Shown here: piece by piece, positions 9,801 through 21,600 of the stretch
How the letters are laid out: each line of letters opens with the position of its first letter
Numbering within the stretch: position 1 is the first letter of the stretch
Notes under the pieces: generated by a model
What the model was told of the DNA's origin: nothing
The model's input: the letters and a program-made list of their open reading frames with translations, nothing else
Database searches by the model: none
Assembly: GCA_944472135.2 (NCBI GenBank)
Contig: OX235262.1
Span: 84,914,903-84,978,902 of the forward strand
Direction: 5' to 3'
From: Trichobilharzia regenti
Lineage: Eukaryota; Platyhelminthes; Trematoda; Strigeidida; Schistosomatidae
Length of the DNA: 64,000 nucleotides
Position numbers and translations under genes: made by a program

Positions 9801-10465
9801 TAAGGTCATGTCTTTATGCGCAACCTAATGGACTTCACTGGTTCAACCTGTTACTAGAACTCAAGGTAACTTCATCATGTCGTTAGCCACTAGTAAGTAT
9901 CGATTTTCAGAAACTTAAGCAGCTTCAAGTTTTAGATGTCCAGTACTTCCTGGATTTTAGTAGTTCTGTAACCGATGTAAGTTGGACATCCAATTTGAAA
10001 TCAATTAGATTCCCGCAAAACCAGCACTTGAAGTCAAAATTTTAAACAAGTATGCCTCTTTATTGACAATCTTTTTTTCCTTCATTTTTGAATTAAATGT
10101 AAAGTTGACAATTTCGGTGATTTCCATTTCAACCAGAAGACAATTTTTTCGAGTGAATACTTATTTGGTATTTGAATTTTATGAATATGATCAATGACGA
10201 ATCCAGATGACGAAGGTAACAAAGAACTCATAATCTAATATTCCAGACAAGAAATAAAAAACAACATAGTAATTAGTTAGATGTGTCTTTATTTTTATGC
10301 CTCACGGATTAGTATGTTTATATGACCAAAAATAACGAGTTTCAGTGAGATAAAACACAATTTTTCACTGAAAATCTAAAGGATGTATGGCTTCGTAAAA
10401 TTGCCTTATTGAAATCATTGTTACAAAATTATAAACAGAATGACATAACATCTTTACTACTTGGA
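9801..10465. other. No recognised feature
   Basis: AT-rich, no coding frame or known repeat identified. It may include decayed PLE 3' sequence. Confidence 0.4.
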
Positions 10466-10469
10466 AAAT

Positions 10470-11300
10470 TTAATAATAATCATAATTAGCTTTATTCTAA
10501 AACAGTACTTGTGATACAGAATGGAATTCTCAGTGCTTTACTACAGTATTACATCCAGTTAGTACATTATCAATAAATAAAATTCTACATAAATTAAGGG
10601 TAATCTCAGTTAGTTTTGACAACAAGATATTGGCATGTCGGTAGCAAAGCCAAAAGTGAACAGAATGTTTGAAGGTGTTAGAAAAGTAGATGCTGGCATA
10701 TTTACTGGCGTCAGAGGTAACAAAAGATCGAGATATACAGAGTGTGAAAGAAAGAAGAAAAATTTACTAAGTAGAGTTTGTAAGGAAGAGAGAAACAAAA
10801 GATCACATAGCAAAAAAGAGAGAAAAGGAAAAGAAAGAAAGAAAACGTTGTACCTATAAATGATGTGAGTTGGAAAGACGAGATTCAGTTGTTCTACTGA
10901 CTATTTAATAAGTTAAAGGTTTCACGCCTAATGCTTTCTTTATCGCACAGAACATGAGCTAGGTAGGGTATGGATGAGTTTTTGTACTTACTAGTGCGGG
11001 CATATAGTTCCCTATATAGGCTTCTGGTTTTCCCTGATGAGATACAAGAGGAGAGTTGTGAATGAAGAGGGTGATGTGAGTTAGATAAAATGGATTTAGC
11101 CCATTTTTCACATTAGACCAAGTGCCTGTCGACCAGAATATTAACAGGATGGTGAAGTGGCACGTAGCTTACCCTGCTGACAACCTTTAACATCCTACGT
11201 AATAAGATATAGTCTTCCTTCAGTAGACCTGGAACAGTGGAGAATAATAGACAGGATGCATGAGTTAACAAATCGTAGGAGTAATGATTGAATTATTGTG
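10470..11300 (-). mobile_element. CR1-like LINE, 3' end with RT C-terminal region
   Basis: Reverse complement of the plus-strand copy at 51450-52258, aligned over the whole 3' UTR and the region encoding LLRRMLKVVSRVSN. The 3' end at about 10475 has the attctaaaacagtacttgtg block. The open frames reported within 10610-10859 lie in the 3' UTR and are not genes. The copy is cut inside the RT at about 11290, and an inverted upstream piece follows at 11480-11830. Confidence 0.8.
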
Positions 11301-11479
11301 GATCAATATGCTGGCCTTCTGCAAATTTATATTTCTCTAAATCAGTGGTTAACTCAGTGGATGTGCTTCTGTCTCACACTAACATAATTACTGATACCAG
11401 CTAAATTATTACGATTGTTTATTCAAGGGTGGTCATCATAATTGCTTGTACTGAGATGACGTATCGACAGAAAGTTGTA

Positions 11480-11830
11480 TTGCTGACTAAAGGATGTATG
11501 AGAAGGCCTCACAAGAAGAAATCAATTTCCGTGGTGCATTACCTGCCATTTGGATGATTTATGACTCTTTTTTCGTTTTAATCATTTTTTCTTGTCTTTA
11601 TCTTCTATTCCAACAACTAATAGGTCACTTAATACTATTCATTCAATTTGTTTCAACTCTGAGAACATTGCAGATAACTTAAGCCAGCGAGGCATTTCTC
11701 TTAACCTTTCCAAATCATGCTTCTAATCGCACGCTGATCTTTCGCTGTCAGAAACATATTACACTTCACGTAACTGTTATCATTATATACATCCAAACCA
11801 AGTTCACGTTAAACAATTTGAAAAACTTCG
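11480..11830 (+). mobile_element. Inverted 5' piece of the CR1-like LINE
   Basis: One plus-strand frame reads SICFNSENIADNLSQRGI then SLNLSKSCF, a CR1/Jockey-type RT stretch found just upstream of the segment held in the minus-strand copy next to it. A 3' part and an inverted upstream part side by side is the pattern left by twin priming. Stops are present. The left limit is uncertain. Confidence 0.55.
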
Positions 11831-11844
11831 GCATTGGGTATATG

Positions 11845-12165
11845 ATATTCATTATAATGGTTTTTGTATTTCCCAATGAATGAAAAACAAAACGATATTG
11901 TTTTCACTTACGTTTCGCTATTTAATGCTGTTAATATCTTTGTCAAAGTATTATTAAACCGGAATTTATAAACTCTCAACATATATATGTAACAAAGAGT
12001 TGAGAAGTGAGAAAATAGACTTGGGTCAAGTTAAAAGGACATATTGAAAGTCAAAATAACAATGAAGATCACTAAACCAAATATCAAAGGTAATAGTACA
12101 TCTGGTATGGTATCAAAACAAAGTTTACTAAGTTCGTCATTGTTCGTCAGTCTAGTGGCATTTTT
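11845..12165. repeat. Left inverted pLTR of Penelope-like element
   Basis: It is repeated in reverse complement at 13060-13380 (for example gtattattaaaccgg here and ccggtttaataatac there; tcaaagtattatt and aataatactttga). The left copy carries an extra stretch near 11890-11930. Confidence 0.8.
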
Positions 12166-12900
12166 TTAGACCTTTTAGTATATCCATATTCAGGAAAAAT
12201 ACCCACTCCAGTAAATATTTAGACCTCAAATTATCACACCCCATTAGCACAAAGATTTCAGTTGTTTCAAGTCTTCTTAGACGAGTAAACATTCTCTGAT
12301 AACGGATGAGAAAGAAAAAGAAGAAGAAATATCAAACATTACTGAAACTCTCAAGCAAAACAATTACCCAAGGAACTTCATCAACAAAATCAATACTGAC
12401 GTTAAGTATGGTCGAAAACGCATTCCGAAAACATGGACCTCAACAGTCGTCATTCCATATTGAGCGGAGATGTCAGACGCTATCAGAAGAGTACTCAATA
12501 AGCTCGACATTAGAGTTTTATTCAAAACATCAGACACATTACGAAACAATCTTCTTCATATAAAAGACCAAATCCCTAGGGATTCCCGCTAGAAATGTGT
12601 CTATAAAATAAAATGCTTGGGATGTGATGCGATGTACATCAGACAAAAATCTCGAGAAATCAAAATAATAAGAAATGTACACCCTAGAGCATCTCTTCGA
12701 TCACCAATAAATCCGGATGAACTAGAAAAGCTTGAAAAATCATCAGCCATGGATGGTCTACACGCTATAGAATCAGACCACAAAATTGATTTTGACAATA
12801 TTGAGATTATCCAGAAAAAGCATTTCAGAAATCATAAAGAACGTCTAGTATCAGAAGCACCCCATATCAAGTGGAATCCAAATTGTCTGAGCTGAATAGG
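12166..12900 (+). mobile_element. Penelope-like element, RT C-terminal region and GIY-YIG endonuclease
   Basis: Plus-strand frames read KEEISNITETLKQNNYPRNF, then RVLNKLDIRVLFKTSDTLRN, then KCVYKIKCLGCDAMYIRQ. The last is the N-terminal part of the PLE GIY-YIG nuclease (VYKI...MYIRQ in place of VY-x-I...YIG). It ends with IIQKKHFRNHKERLVSEAPH and a stop near 12895. The Gly of YIG is changed to Arg and the frame shifts at least once, so the nuclease is not functional. Inverted pLTRs flank it. Confidence 0.85.
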
Positions 12901-13059
12901 AATGATGGACTAAAACAGAATCTGACCTGGTTACAACACCTCCCTCCCCAATGAAGTGACAAAATCAACACGAAATTGATAAGCAAGTTCACTATGTAAA
13001 CATACACTACTTTTATCATTTTACACACTCATAAAATCCAACAATCTAAACTTGGTTTT

Positions 13060-13380
13060 GTTATCTTTACCGATTGACCAACTTGACAACGAAAAATAAC
13101 CCCAGACTGATGAACGATGACCAAGTTAGTAAACTTTGTTTTGATATTATAACAGATCTACTATCACCTTTGTTATTTGGTTTGGTGATCTTCATTGTTA
13201 TTTTGACTTTTAATAAGTCCTTATAACTTGACCTAAGTTTATTTTCTCACCTCTTAACTCTTTGTTATATATATATATATATATGCTGAGATTTTGTATA
13301 TTCCGGTTTAATAATACTTTGATAAAGCTATTAGCATTTTCATTCATCGGGAAATACAGAAACCTTCATTATAGTGAACT
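13060..13380. repeat. Right inverted pLTR of Penelope-like element, with (TA)n
   Basis: Reverse complement of 11845-12165. A (TA)n run at 13266-13286 has expanded inside it. Confidence 0.8.
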
Positions 13381-13387
13381 GTTATCA

Positions 13388-13639
13388 TCACTGAAAAGCA
13401 TTGGCATTTTGGCCACAGATATGCATGTAATTATCAGTCAAGTATACAAGACTGTTTAATTTGTGTAAAGCTTCTTCTTCAAATGTTAAAAAATAACATG
13501 TCACAGATAACTGCATCTCTTGGAGTTGCTGGTAAAAATTAAACACAAAAAGTCTCCTCTCAACTGGATCCTGGCAGATGGTAGTTTGAATGTTATCCAG
13601 TAAGATGTGTCTCAAACAAAGACAGAAAAATTGTGGCAC
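13388..13639 (-). CDS. Open frame of unknown origin (possible exon fragment)
   Basis: The minus strand holds 83 codons with a protein-like composition, including QDPVERRLFVFNFYQQLQEM and LTFEEEALHKLNSLVYLTDN, ending in a stop. No repeat family of the window overlaps it. No strong splice sites were found at its ends and there is no recognisable domain. It could be a host exon, part of an unrecognised element, or chance. Confidence 0.25.
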   Translation of the reverse strand: MPQFFCLCLRHILLDNIQTTICQDPVERRLFVFNFYQQLQEMQLSVTCYFLTFEEEALHKLNSLVYLTDNYMHICGQNANAFQ

Positions 13640-13664
13640 TTATCAGTGTTTGCCTATGACTTCC

Positions 13665-13855
13665 ACGTGCGTCGGTGGCACAGTCGTTAGGACTCTCGCC
13701 AACCATGCACATGGTCCAGGGTTCGAGCCCACGCCGGCACACACCTGATATCTATGGTCGGCCTGCAAAATTTGGGCTACCGATTTTTCATGCTGAAAAT
13801 TCCATACTTGTACCAAAAATACAGTGTGCGGAATTAAGCTGTAAATGAAAAAAGA
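13665..13855 (+). mobile_element. tRNA-derived SINE, family B
   Basis: The copy has gcgtcggtggcacagtcg at the head, box B-like gggttcgagccc, tgatatctatggtcggcctg and attccatacttgtaccaaa, with a gtaaatgaaaaaag tail. It is well preserved. Confidence 0.85.
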
Positions 13856-13859
13856 ATGA

Positions 13860-15958
13860 ATGCATTCGCAAAATGCAGTTTAGATGAGGTTTAAAATATA
13901 AAATTAGAATTAAAAAAGGGTGGTAGCGTCTCATGAAGACGAAAAGTTAACAGTGATTTCTGCTTTTATTTCGTTATGATAATCACACGTATATGGCCAG
14001 GAAATCCTTTTTTTCCCAGCTGACCATCAAGTCATGGTTGAACGAGGACAATTTTGTGATAAGATATTTGTACGAAGAATCAATCAAAGATTTACTTATT
14101 TTAAAGTAGATGCATGATCTTCGACCTTAACTTAGTCTGCATATTTAGGAAACCCTTATATTCCTAGATTACTGATGGATAAATGAAATCTTTACTCATG
14201 AAAAAACCAAGTTTACTAAAATCTGACCCTGACAGCGATGGTTTGAGGCTATATCCATTCCACTGCAGATACAACAGCAAAAGAATTGGATAACACTTAC
14301 TGGGAGCACGTGGGTATCTGAGCATCTGATTAAGATCTATCAATACCAGGCTTTGGAACACTATGACCCTCAAAAGCAAAGTGGGGTTTTCGCAGTGACT
14401 ACAGTCAATTGTGCTTGAGAAACCCAAAAGTGTTTGAAAAGTAGTAGACACTAGTTTATACTTGTAAAGAACTGAGTAATATTAAAAAATCGATTTCCAG
14501 GAGGATTATGGTAGGCATAAGTGTGTTCAGAAAAGAATTTAATCATACTTCCCTCAAAAGACCTTTGATGCATTTGACACAGAACTCCAAGAAGTATTTA
14601 GACTCTATATTTTAGTGATTTATATTTTAATGAAGAAAAAAGTAATTATGAAAAGCATTGATCAGTGAAAACATCAATATATCGCCAGACAAGGTGGCAT
14701 CAAGATTATATCTAATTGTCACAATGTCAAGTAAGATTGAAAAGAGGAACAGATATAGTCATTCTCTAACAAAAAATAAGTGGATATAATAGCTCAGAAT
14801 ACTAATCAATAAAAATCACTCAAAGTATTTGATATTTGAAGACATTTAGAGGCAAAGAAATCCTCATTATTGCCACTGGATATGAAAAACGCCACTACAA
14901 ATTTTCGGCGGAAGAGTTTCGATATATTGAGCAATCTGTGGGTACTGCGGAAGATTCTGAGGAGTAGTGTAACTGGTCTGCTCTTCCTTTCCCATTTTTT
15001 ATCATGCATTCCTCTTCAGAATGAGACACTGACAGTAGTCCTTCAACAAAAACCAAAGTTGTAAAAGTTTAGAATAGCCAAGGATACTAGTTAGAGTATA
15101 TGAATCCAAAGAGAACTACTTTAGATAGAGAAGGCAATTAGGATAGATAATACTGTTCATAAATCTGTGATTTTCACAGTAATTTAGAACCTAAATGAAG
15201 AGGGGAAAACCCCGAGGGGGCTAATTGATATTCAGGACTTAACAAGTAACCATTTTCTATGTCTTAAAGTCATAAAACTGATGAAATTCCCTTTCTTTTG
15301 AACTATATGATGGGAACTGTAGGCATTGTGGTAAATTGCCTCACTCCTGCTAAGTGTAACAAGACTCATCTAAACTAACCTGATATTGAAAGATAAAGAT
15401 TGAATTAATTCAGCGCGTTCACTGTTGTGTTCATCTCAGAAGTTGCATCAGCCTACCTAGGCTAGTTATTAACACAATCTCAAACCAAGTACAGAAGGCT
15501 AGTTTGACACTTTCATACCAGCGTCTTCCTTTTTTAAGTCGTTATATTTAGTTACCGGTCAAAATAGTATCTGTACTGAACAGCTGTTTGCTGTCCTATT
15601 TCAAAGGAGCAGATCATATAAAAAACCTATAGGATTTTGGAAATTGACGTCTTTTCTTCATTGTTTTATAGCTTATTAAAACTGGAACATATGCCTATAG
15701 CTTGATGGATGTAGAAGTAGACTGTTTAGTATTGTTATTGGAAGGTTTCAAATGTGAATCATAACTAACATAAACACTACACAAGTGAACATCTGGAAGA
15801 TAATCATTGCTTGCCAAGTAAAATTTAGTGCTTATTAAAACTTTGAAATTCCTTGTTGTTGTTTGATTTCACTGTCGAAGTTAAAACACTTCGTTTCTTT
15901 TTGGTAATATCAACACCAAGCAAGAAAGATTAAATGATACCTTGAGATCAACTTGACA
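13860..15958. other. Mostly unexplained DNA with weak minus-strand open frames
   Basis: Minus-strand frames of 95 codons (14164-14451) and 67 codons (14806-15009) are open but show no recognised domain. An overlapping minus-strand frame near 14875-14995 reads LPQYPQIAQYIETLPPKICS and is equally unassigned. No repeat family recognised. A host gene on the minus strand is possible but not demonstrable from the sequence. Confidence 0.3.
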
Positions 15959-15961
15959 TTA

Positions 15962-16214
15962 TTTGTTTGTGTTCTGAGTAGATAGTTGCTTTATTCTATC
16001 ATTTGAATTAATTTCGGTCTGTCCGAAGCATTCTTCAATACCCAACAATGACTTCCCCTCCGCATATCCTTCAACAAAACTGACAACAGTGTGTTTAAGT
16101 CCAATTAAGATGGGCGTGAGTACAGGTTGAGATTTAATTACTCGACTAGATGATTCAAACAATTTAAAATAAAGTAAATCTAATTGATGCATTTGGATGA
16201 ATGAGAAATTAGGT
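15962..16214 (-). CDS. Open frame of unknown origin (possible exon)
   Basis: The minus strand is open for about 84 codons, reading VYINGLPNFSFIQMHQLDLL, then VIKSQPVLTPILIGLKHTVV and SFVEGYAEGKSLLGIEECFG, with a TAA stop. The composition is protein-like and no repeat overlaps. A weak acceptor (gaatcatctag) inside it would remove the first part. The family is not recognised. It sits directly beside a PLE terminal repeat at 16255. Confidence 0.3.
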
Positions 16215-16254
16215 AACCCATTGATATAAACAGGCAGCGTAATACATAAATATT

Positions 16255-18075
16255 TTTAAAAGTCAATCTGAACGAAGCATATTCTTTTCAACAACTTCTC
16301 TTCAGTTTTATACAATTATAAAATATAATATTTGTTGTCGTTACAATAAAGGCCAGTTATGCAGCGGATACATTTTTAACGTAGAATAACAGATTAGTTA
16401 CGGGGTGTCCAAATAATTAGTCGCATTTGTGTGACAAACGTGCTAGGCTGAAATCGATTACAAAATATTGTAAAATGGAAGACAATGGTGGTGAATAGTC
16501 ATACTAGATTTGTAGAGTGTGGGGTAGGAAAATTGACAAGTCAGATCACAGTAATAAAAGGTGTCAGGTGAGTGGCTAGTACAAAGTGGTATGTATTAAA
16601 CAGGAGATAGTAAGACTGCAATGAGAGGTTCATAATGAAATAACGAATATGTGAAATGAAACAGGTGGAGGCATATATTGAGAAAAGAGATAATCTCACC
16701 AATAATAATTCTGGATAATATAGATGAAAAATTCGATAGTATTGAGGGAATGTTTGCATGAAGGGCATAACTTATGACGAATAATAATAATTGAAATAAT
16801 AATATTTGTAATAATAAGCAAAGGAAAAAAAACCAAGAGGGTTAAGCGGAAGGAGCACTCTTGGTGAGAAGAAGAATCATCAATCCAAGTTTGGCCACGT
16901 GGGAACAGCGTCTGAACGTGTTCTTTTTGGATACAAAGTTCCTGTTTAGTCGATCTTATTGCAACAGCTTCGGCTATGTTTAGGAGACGTAAGCGAACTG
17001 TACGTAATAACGACTTCGGAATTCGGTATATAACCCCGAACGCTGTGTTGACATCGATGCGATGTCCAGTATCAACTAAGTGTGACAGGATTGAGCTTTT
17101 TATGCACTTAATTTCCCCCCCTGCTAAACCAAACTGGTAAGTGTTCTCGAACCCGTAGACAAACCTGTATAGTCGTGCGCCCTATATAACTTGAACTACA
17201 GGAACAGTTGAAATGCAATATGCATGAAGAAGAGCTAAGGTTAGGTAAGGCACCTTTGAGTTGCTGGGTGAACACTAGACGGCTAATGAAGGATAGACAC
17301 AGACGTGCAGAGCAGAAAGTTTTCTTGATCGCCCTGGTTAAACGTTGCGATAGAATCTCCGCAGGGTTATCTCCCTTGAATTGGAGACGTAAAAAGAGAG
17401 GATTTTTCTACACCGTTGTCAATTCATGTTTACGACTGTTGTAACCTATTTTGGCTTTAATGAACTTCTCTGGATATCCGTTCTCGATTAGGATGTTTCG
17501 GATGATCTGGAGTTCTTTCTCTACGCACTCTTCAGAACAAATCGACCTCGCTCTAAATGATAGGCACCTGATCAGATTACTTTTGTATTTCATCGGTACG
17601 AAGCTAAGGACGTGTGCATACTGAGCTTTGGTCTCTAGCTTTCTAAATATGGTATTTTGACGGAACCATCCTCACTTCTCGTTAGTAGGAGGTCGAGGAA
17701 GTGTAGAGAGTCGTTGTATTCTTCTTCATAGGTAAAATGGACCCCTGGGTGAGCATTATTGATGTAGCTCAAATCAAATCACTACTTAATCCTTCATCGT
17801 ACACTACAGAAGTGTCATCCATGTAACGACAATACATTTTCATTTTTGCTATTTCATCTTTCAACGGACTATTTTCTAGTTTTGCTAGAAAATAGGCCTC
17901 AGCAGGGATCGCATGGCTACTCGATCAACCTGTCTGTATATTTCATTATTAAACAAGAACTGAACATTTGTTGTACATTTAACAAGTAGTTGCTTCAGAT
18001 TACTAATAGGAATATCAGTGCACAATTACTTTCAATAATTTGTTCGCAGATATAATCGATGGTTTCCACTAGAGA
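16255..18075 (-). mobile_element. Penelope-like element, RT through endonuclease to 3' repeat
   Basis: Read on the minus strand from 18075 down: IYRQVDRVAMRSLLRPIF (RT, corresponding to QVDG-VAMGSPLGPIF), MKMYCRYMDDTSVVYDEG (catalytic YMDD), YEEEYNDSLHFLDLLLTR, ICSEECVEKELQIIRNILIE and NGYPEKFIKAKIGY. An endonuclease piece readable as SSYIGRTTIQVCLRVREHLP follows. The C-terminus is LLNIAEAVAIRSTKQELCIQ near 16920-17000. A 3' UTR and a pLTR remnant follow at 16255-16830. It is one of the longest PLE copies here. Stops and frameshifts occur throughout. YMDD is intact but MGSPLGP is damaged. Confidence 0.85.
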
Positions 18076-18079
18076 CACA

Positions 18080-18705
18080 TATATAAAAATACTTTTGGTT
18101 ATCTTCGATTAGTTATTTAGTGGATAAATGTTTCGGTGTTGTAGAGACAAGATTTTGATTAGAATCTCTGTGTGAATATCATACAGGTATATCTCATTGA
18201 CTTGTCTGAAATATGACGAAACAGATATCTTGGATCCAGCTGGCAGGCATCATTAATCCAGTAATATGAGTTGTAATTTCTCCAATTGAAAAAAGAACTG
18301 ATACGTCACTCAATGGTGCATTCTTATTTGACATATTCTATTGTCAAACTATACACTTACCATACTAATCAATTCTATGCTTGTCATTTATACTGTCAAA
18401 ACAATTCAACGGGTTTTCTTTCGAAATTCTAAATACCTTACTCTGATATCAATAATAGTTATGGTAGGTATATTTATTGGCTACAAATAATTATTCTGAT
18501 AACGCAAAAAATAATTTTAATTGTACCCTTCTTTCGATGACAAAAAGTGTAATTGTTTGCATGAGTTAAGGTGGAGACTGTCGTAGTTTTCTTTATGATT
18601 TTTTTTGTTTTTAGAATAATGAGTAGACTATGTCTAATCATGTTATCTAGTCTGCTGACTACTTACAGAAAATGTAAGATATTCTTATGTCGTCGCTTTT
18701 CATAG
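18080..18705. other. No recognised feature
   Basis: AT-rich DNA to the right of the PLE. It may contain upstream PLE remnants, but none could be aligned. Confidence 0.4.
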
Positions 18706-18708
18706 AAT

Positions 18709-19592
18709 TGTGGTGACTAATAAAGGTATAGTTACTTCTATCAGCCTAACGTCACACAAAATCGAAGACTTACAAGCGAAAACCGACAAACTGGTCGAAG
18801 AAGCAGCCGGTGAAGACAGGACTCCAGGTGAACATAGACAAGACGGGAGTTATGAAAATAACCAGACAACCAACCAACTAACAACAACAACAGCAACATC
18901 CAGCGCCAATCACCATCGACGGGAGGGATTTGAAATAGGTTACTTCATCCACTTCACTTATCTAGGGAGCATCGTCTCAACTACAAGCAGTCGGAACGGA
19001 CGAGGATGTCAAATTGAGAATCGAGAAGGCAGGGGAGAAACACATTCATCAACCTGAAACAACCAATCTGGAAATCTTCATCACTCAGCATCAACAATAA
19101 AACTCGGTCGGATTTTCAATACAAACGTCAAGTCAGTTCTTCTATACGGATCAGAAACTTGGCGGGTCACAAAGAATATTTCCAAAAGGCTGCAGACCTT
19201 TATTAACAACTGTCTTTGCTCAATACTGAAGATCAGATGGCCGGAAAGAATTACCAACAAGAAACTGTGGCTGGGAACAAGCAAAACAAGAACCAATCGC
19301 CCAACAAATATGCAGGAGAAAGTGGAGGTGGATGGATTGGACACTCGCTGAGGAGGCCGCCGCTGGGTGACATCGCGCGCGCATCAGGCCATTGGTGGAG
19401 TGGAACCAGGCCGAAAGGGAAGCGGCGAGTGGGACGTCAATGCACGGGTGACATGGAGGAGATCATGTGAAGAGGAGGTGAGACAGTATGGACTAACATG
19501 GATGCAGGTGAAAAGTATAGCAGAAGACAGAAGGAAGTGGATACGTGCAGTTGAAGCCCTATGTTCCACTAGGAACCCAAGGGATCAGTAAT
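18709..19592 (+). mobile_element. RTE-type (SR2-like) LINE, 5'-truncated 3' end
   Basis: The plus strand encodes, with frameshifts, KIEDLQAKTDKLVEEAAGED, FTYLGSIVSTTS, SVLLYGSETWRVTKNISKR and ILKIRWPERI. The C-terminus reads GEWDVNARVTWRRSCEEEVR, then WMQVKSIAEDRRKWIRAVEA. The tail gaagccctatgttccactag leads into aataataataatt, a simple-repeat end typical of RTE. The RT catalytic domain is missing. It is the best-preserved RTE 3' end in the window and the reference for the others. Confidence 0.85.
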
Positions 19593-19710
19593 AATAATAA
19601 TTGCTTTGATGATGGTCTTCGGTGGAATCCATAAGCCTACAAATACTGTTCTGCATGTTCTCTGACTTACTATTACATTTATTTCATACATTTATTCCCC
19701 TTAATGAATT

Positions 19711-19940
19711 TGAACAAAGTAAGAAGTACAGTTTTAGCAGAATAAAGTGGTACCATCTTTTATTTCGTTGCCTTCTCGCCAACTGTTTATAGGCCAAAGA
19801 TGTTATCAAATATATCTACAAAAACAGTTTAAACATACTTGCACAGAGTTCATTTTAAACAAAAATCAATCGATATATGCGTACAGTAATAATATATATA
19901 TATATATATGTATAAATGTAATATTATTCAATGCTGCACA
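19711..19940. repeat. Left inverted pLTR of Penelope-like element, with (AT)n
   Basis: Reverse complement of 20820-21027 (tttaaacatacttgcacaga here, tctgtgcaagtgtgtttaaa there). An (AT)n run lies at 19890-19910. Confidence 0.85.
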
Positions 19941-19944
19941 CCAA

Positions 19945-20750
19945 TATTGAGTGTGACGGAAAGTTTCACTTCCTCGATATTGCCATGGAACGCCTAGAAG
20001 ACGGTAGTCTTCAAAAGTCAATCTATCGAAAGCCTACATAGAAAGGACAATGCTTAGATTTTAATAGTTTTTGTCCAAATAGCTTCAAACGCGGACTAGT
20101 CAAGACCCTGTACTAGAGAGTGAGAAGAATATTCTCTATGGAGAAATTTGAGTTTCTTGAAAAGATATTGAAGAGCAATGGGTACCCTCAAAGGTTCATC
20201 AACAAGTATGGAAGATCTGAAGTCACAAATGTAAAAGAAATCACAGTGGGAAAAAAGCCAATCTACATTCAGTTTGATTATTAAGGTGAAAACATTGCAG
20301 CGATGATCAACAAAAGGCTGAGTACATCACTAACCATAGCTCATTCTGCAGCTAAGCTCGTCCCCGTCTATCGAACAGCTTGCTCTTTGATGCAACCAAA
20401 AATCGATAGATATCCTTCTCATGTTAACTCCAACTGTATATACAAATTTACATGTATCTGTGGGAGCAGTTACATTGGAGAAACAGAAAGAAGGGCATAT
20501 CTACGATTTTCTAAACATGTACTAAAATGCTTACGTTTAAAGGGAACAAATGCTTTAAACAGTGCCATCTCCAGGCATCTCCTTGTCGCTGGTCATTAGG
20601 CGGACATCGAAAAGTCGTTCAAAATTATCAATAGGCAAAAGAGTTCAGTTCTCCTCAAGTTTGCTAAAGCAGTCTCCATCGAATGCCTGAAACCTGATTT
20701 ATGCGTTCAGAAAGAAACAGTTATCAGTCATTCTTTGCCCTGGTAACAAG
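19945..20750 (+). mobile_element. Penelope-like element with GIY-YIG endonuclease
   Basis: The plus strand reads DGKFHFLDIAMERLEDGS and SIYRKPT (end of RT), then FEFLEKILKSNGYPQRFINK. An open stretch at 20303-20599 follows with CIYKFTCICGSSYIGETERR, the GIY-YIG nuclease core (IY...YIG, then the conserved Arg), and HLLVAGH. After a stop comes SIECLKPDLCVQKETVISHS. The endonuclease core is intact over about 98 codons, but upstream and downstream stops disable the polyprotein. Inverted pLTRs flank both sides. The RT palm is absent. Confidence 0.9.
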
Positions 20751-20819
20751 GTATTTTCACGTCTTTTTCGTCCGATTACGTAATGTTGAAAATTTCCATT
20801 GTATATGATCATTACTGTT

Positions 20820-21027
20820 CGAAATAGTGTTTAATATTATATATATTATTACTGTACGCATATATCGATTGATTTTTGTTTAAAATGAACTCTGTGCAAG
20901 TGTGTTTAAACTGTTTTTGTAGATATATTTCATAATGTCTTTGGCCTGCAAGCAGCTGACAAGATGGCAACGAAATAAAAGATAGTACCACTTCATTCTG
21001 CTCAAACTGTAGTTCTTGCTTTGTTCA
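20820..21027. repeat. Right inverted pLTR of Penelope-like element
   Basis: Reverse complement of 19711-19940 over about 200 bp, with few differences. Confidence 0.85.
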
Positions 21028-21064
21028 TATTACATTTATATAAACAAAATGATGACTAATATTC

Positions 21065-21230
21065 GTCACACAAGAAGTGGCTCCCATAGCGTTTAAAACG
21101 ATGCGTACAGGGTTAGAGTCATAGCGGGAATATCATCAGTCGCTGGCAACGCAGGAGCATCCAGCTGATAGGGACTAAATACGACGAGGTGTGCATCTTG
21201 TATCCCACTTCTAGTCATCATTAGTCATAA
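21065..21230 (+). mobile_element. Sm-alpha-like SINE with decayed hammerhead
   Basis: The head is cgtcacacaagaagtggctc, and the tRNA-like part is decayed. Then gcatccagctgatagggac and gcatcttgtatcccacttct correspond to the hammerhead of 39995-40051. The core reads CTGATAG rather than CTGATGA and the GAAA element is lost, so no ribozyme activity is expected. Confidence 0.7.
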
Positions 21231-21407
21231 TAAAATTTTTCGTATTCTTAATTTATCCTTAGGTATTCAATTACACATTATAAGATATGCATTATATAAG
21301 ATCTTCCACTCTGTGTTTTTCCTCCTGTTTTTGATATTGTCATTCATCAATATGGCGTCTCTAATCAGTATGAATAGAATTCTGTATGAACTTTAGTCAC
21401 GAGCGAT

Positions 21408-21600
21408 TTATGTGTCCGTGGCACAGTGGTTAGGACTCTTGCCGACCATGCACATGGTCCGGGGTTTGAGCCTCTACCGACGCACACCTGATATATATGA
21501 TCGGCCTGCAAAATTTGGGATACCGATATCCATGCTGAAAATTCCATACTTGTACCAAAAATACAGTGTGGAATCAAGCTGTAATGAAAAATAGAAAAAA
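21408..21600 (+). mobile_element. tRNA-derived SINE, family B
   Basis: The copy is gtccgtggcacagtggttag, box B-like gggtttgagcc, tgatatatatgatcggcctg, attccatacttgtaccaaa, ending in an A-rich tail. Both 60-85 codon open frames across it are chance. Confidence 0.85.

Noticed and set aside
10610..10859. Open frames of 67 and 74 codons
   Set aside because: They lie in the 3' UTR of the CR1-like LINE and the same region at 51896-52124 is open on both strands too; low-complexity lysine or leucine runs.
13925..13950. Hammerhead-like words ctcatga and gacgaaaag
   Set aside because: The spacer between them is four bases, so no stem II can form, and no complementary arms exist.
14263..14300. A 38-bp minus-strand segment starting GTAAGT and ending CTGCAG, the size of a schistosome micro-intron
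   Set aside because: Splicing it out puts a stop (ATG GAA TGG ATA TAG) right after the junction in the only upstream frame that is open. Not supported as an intron.
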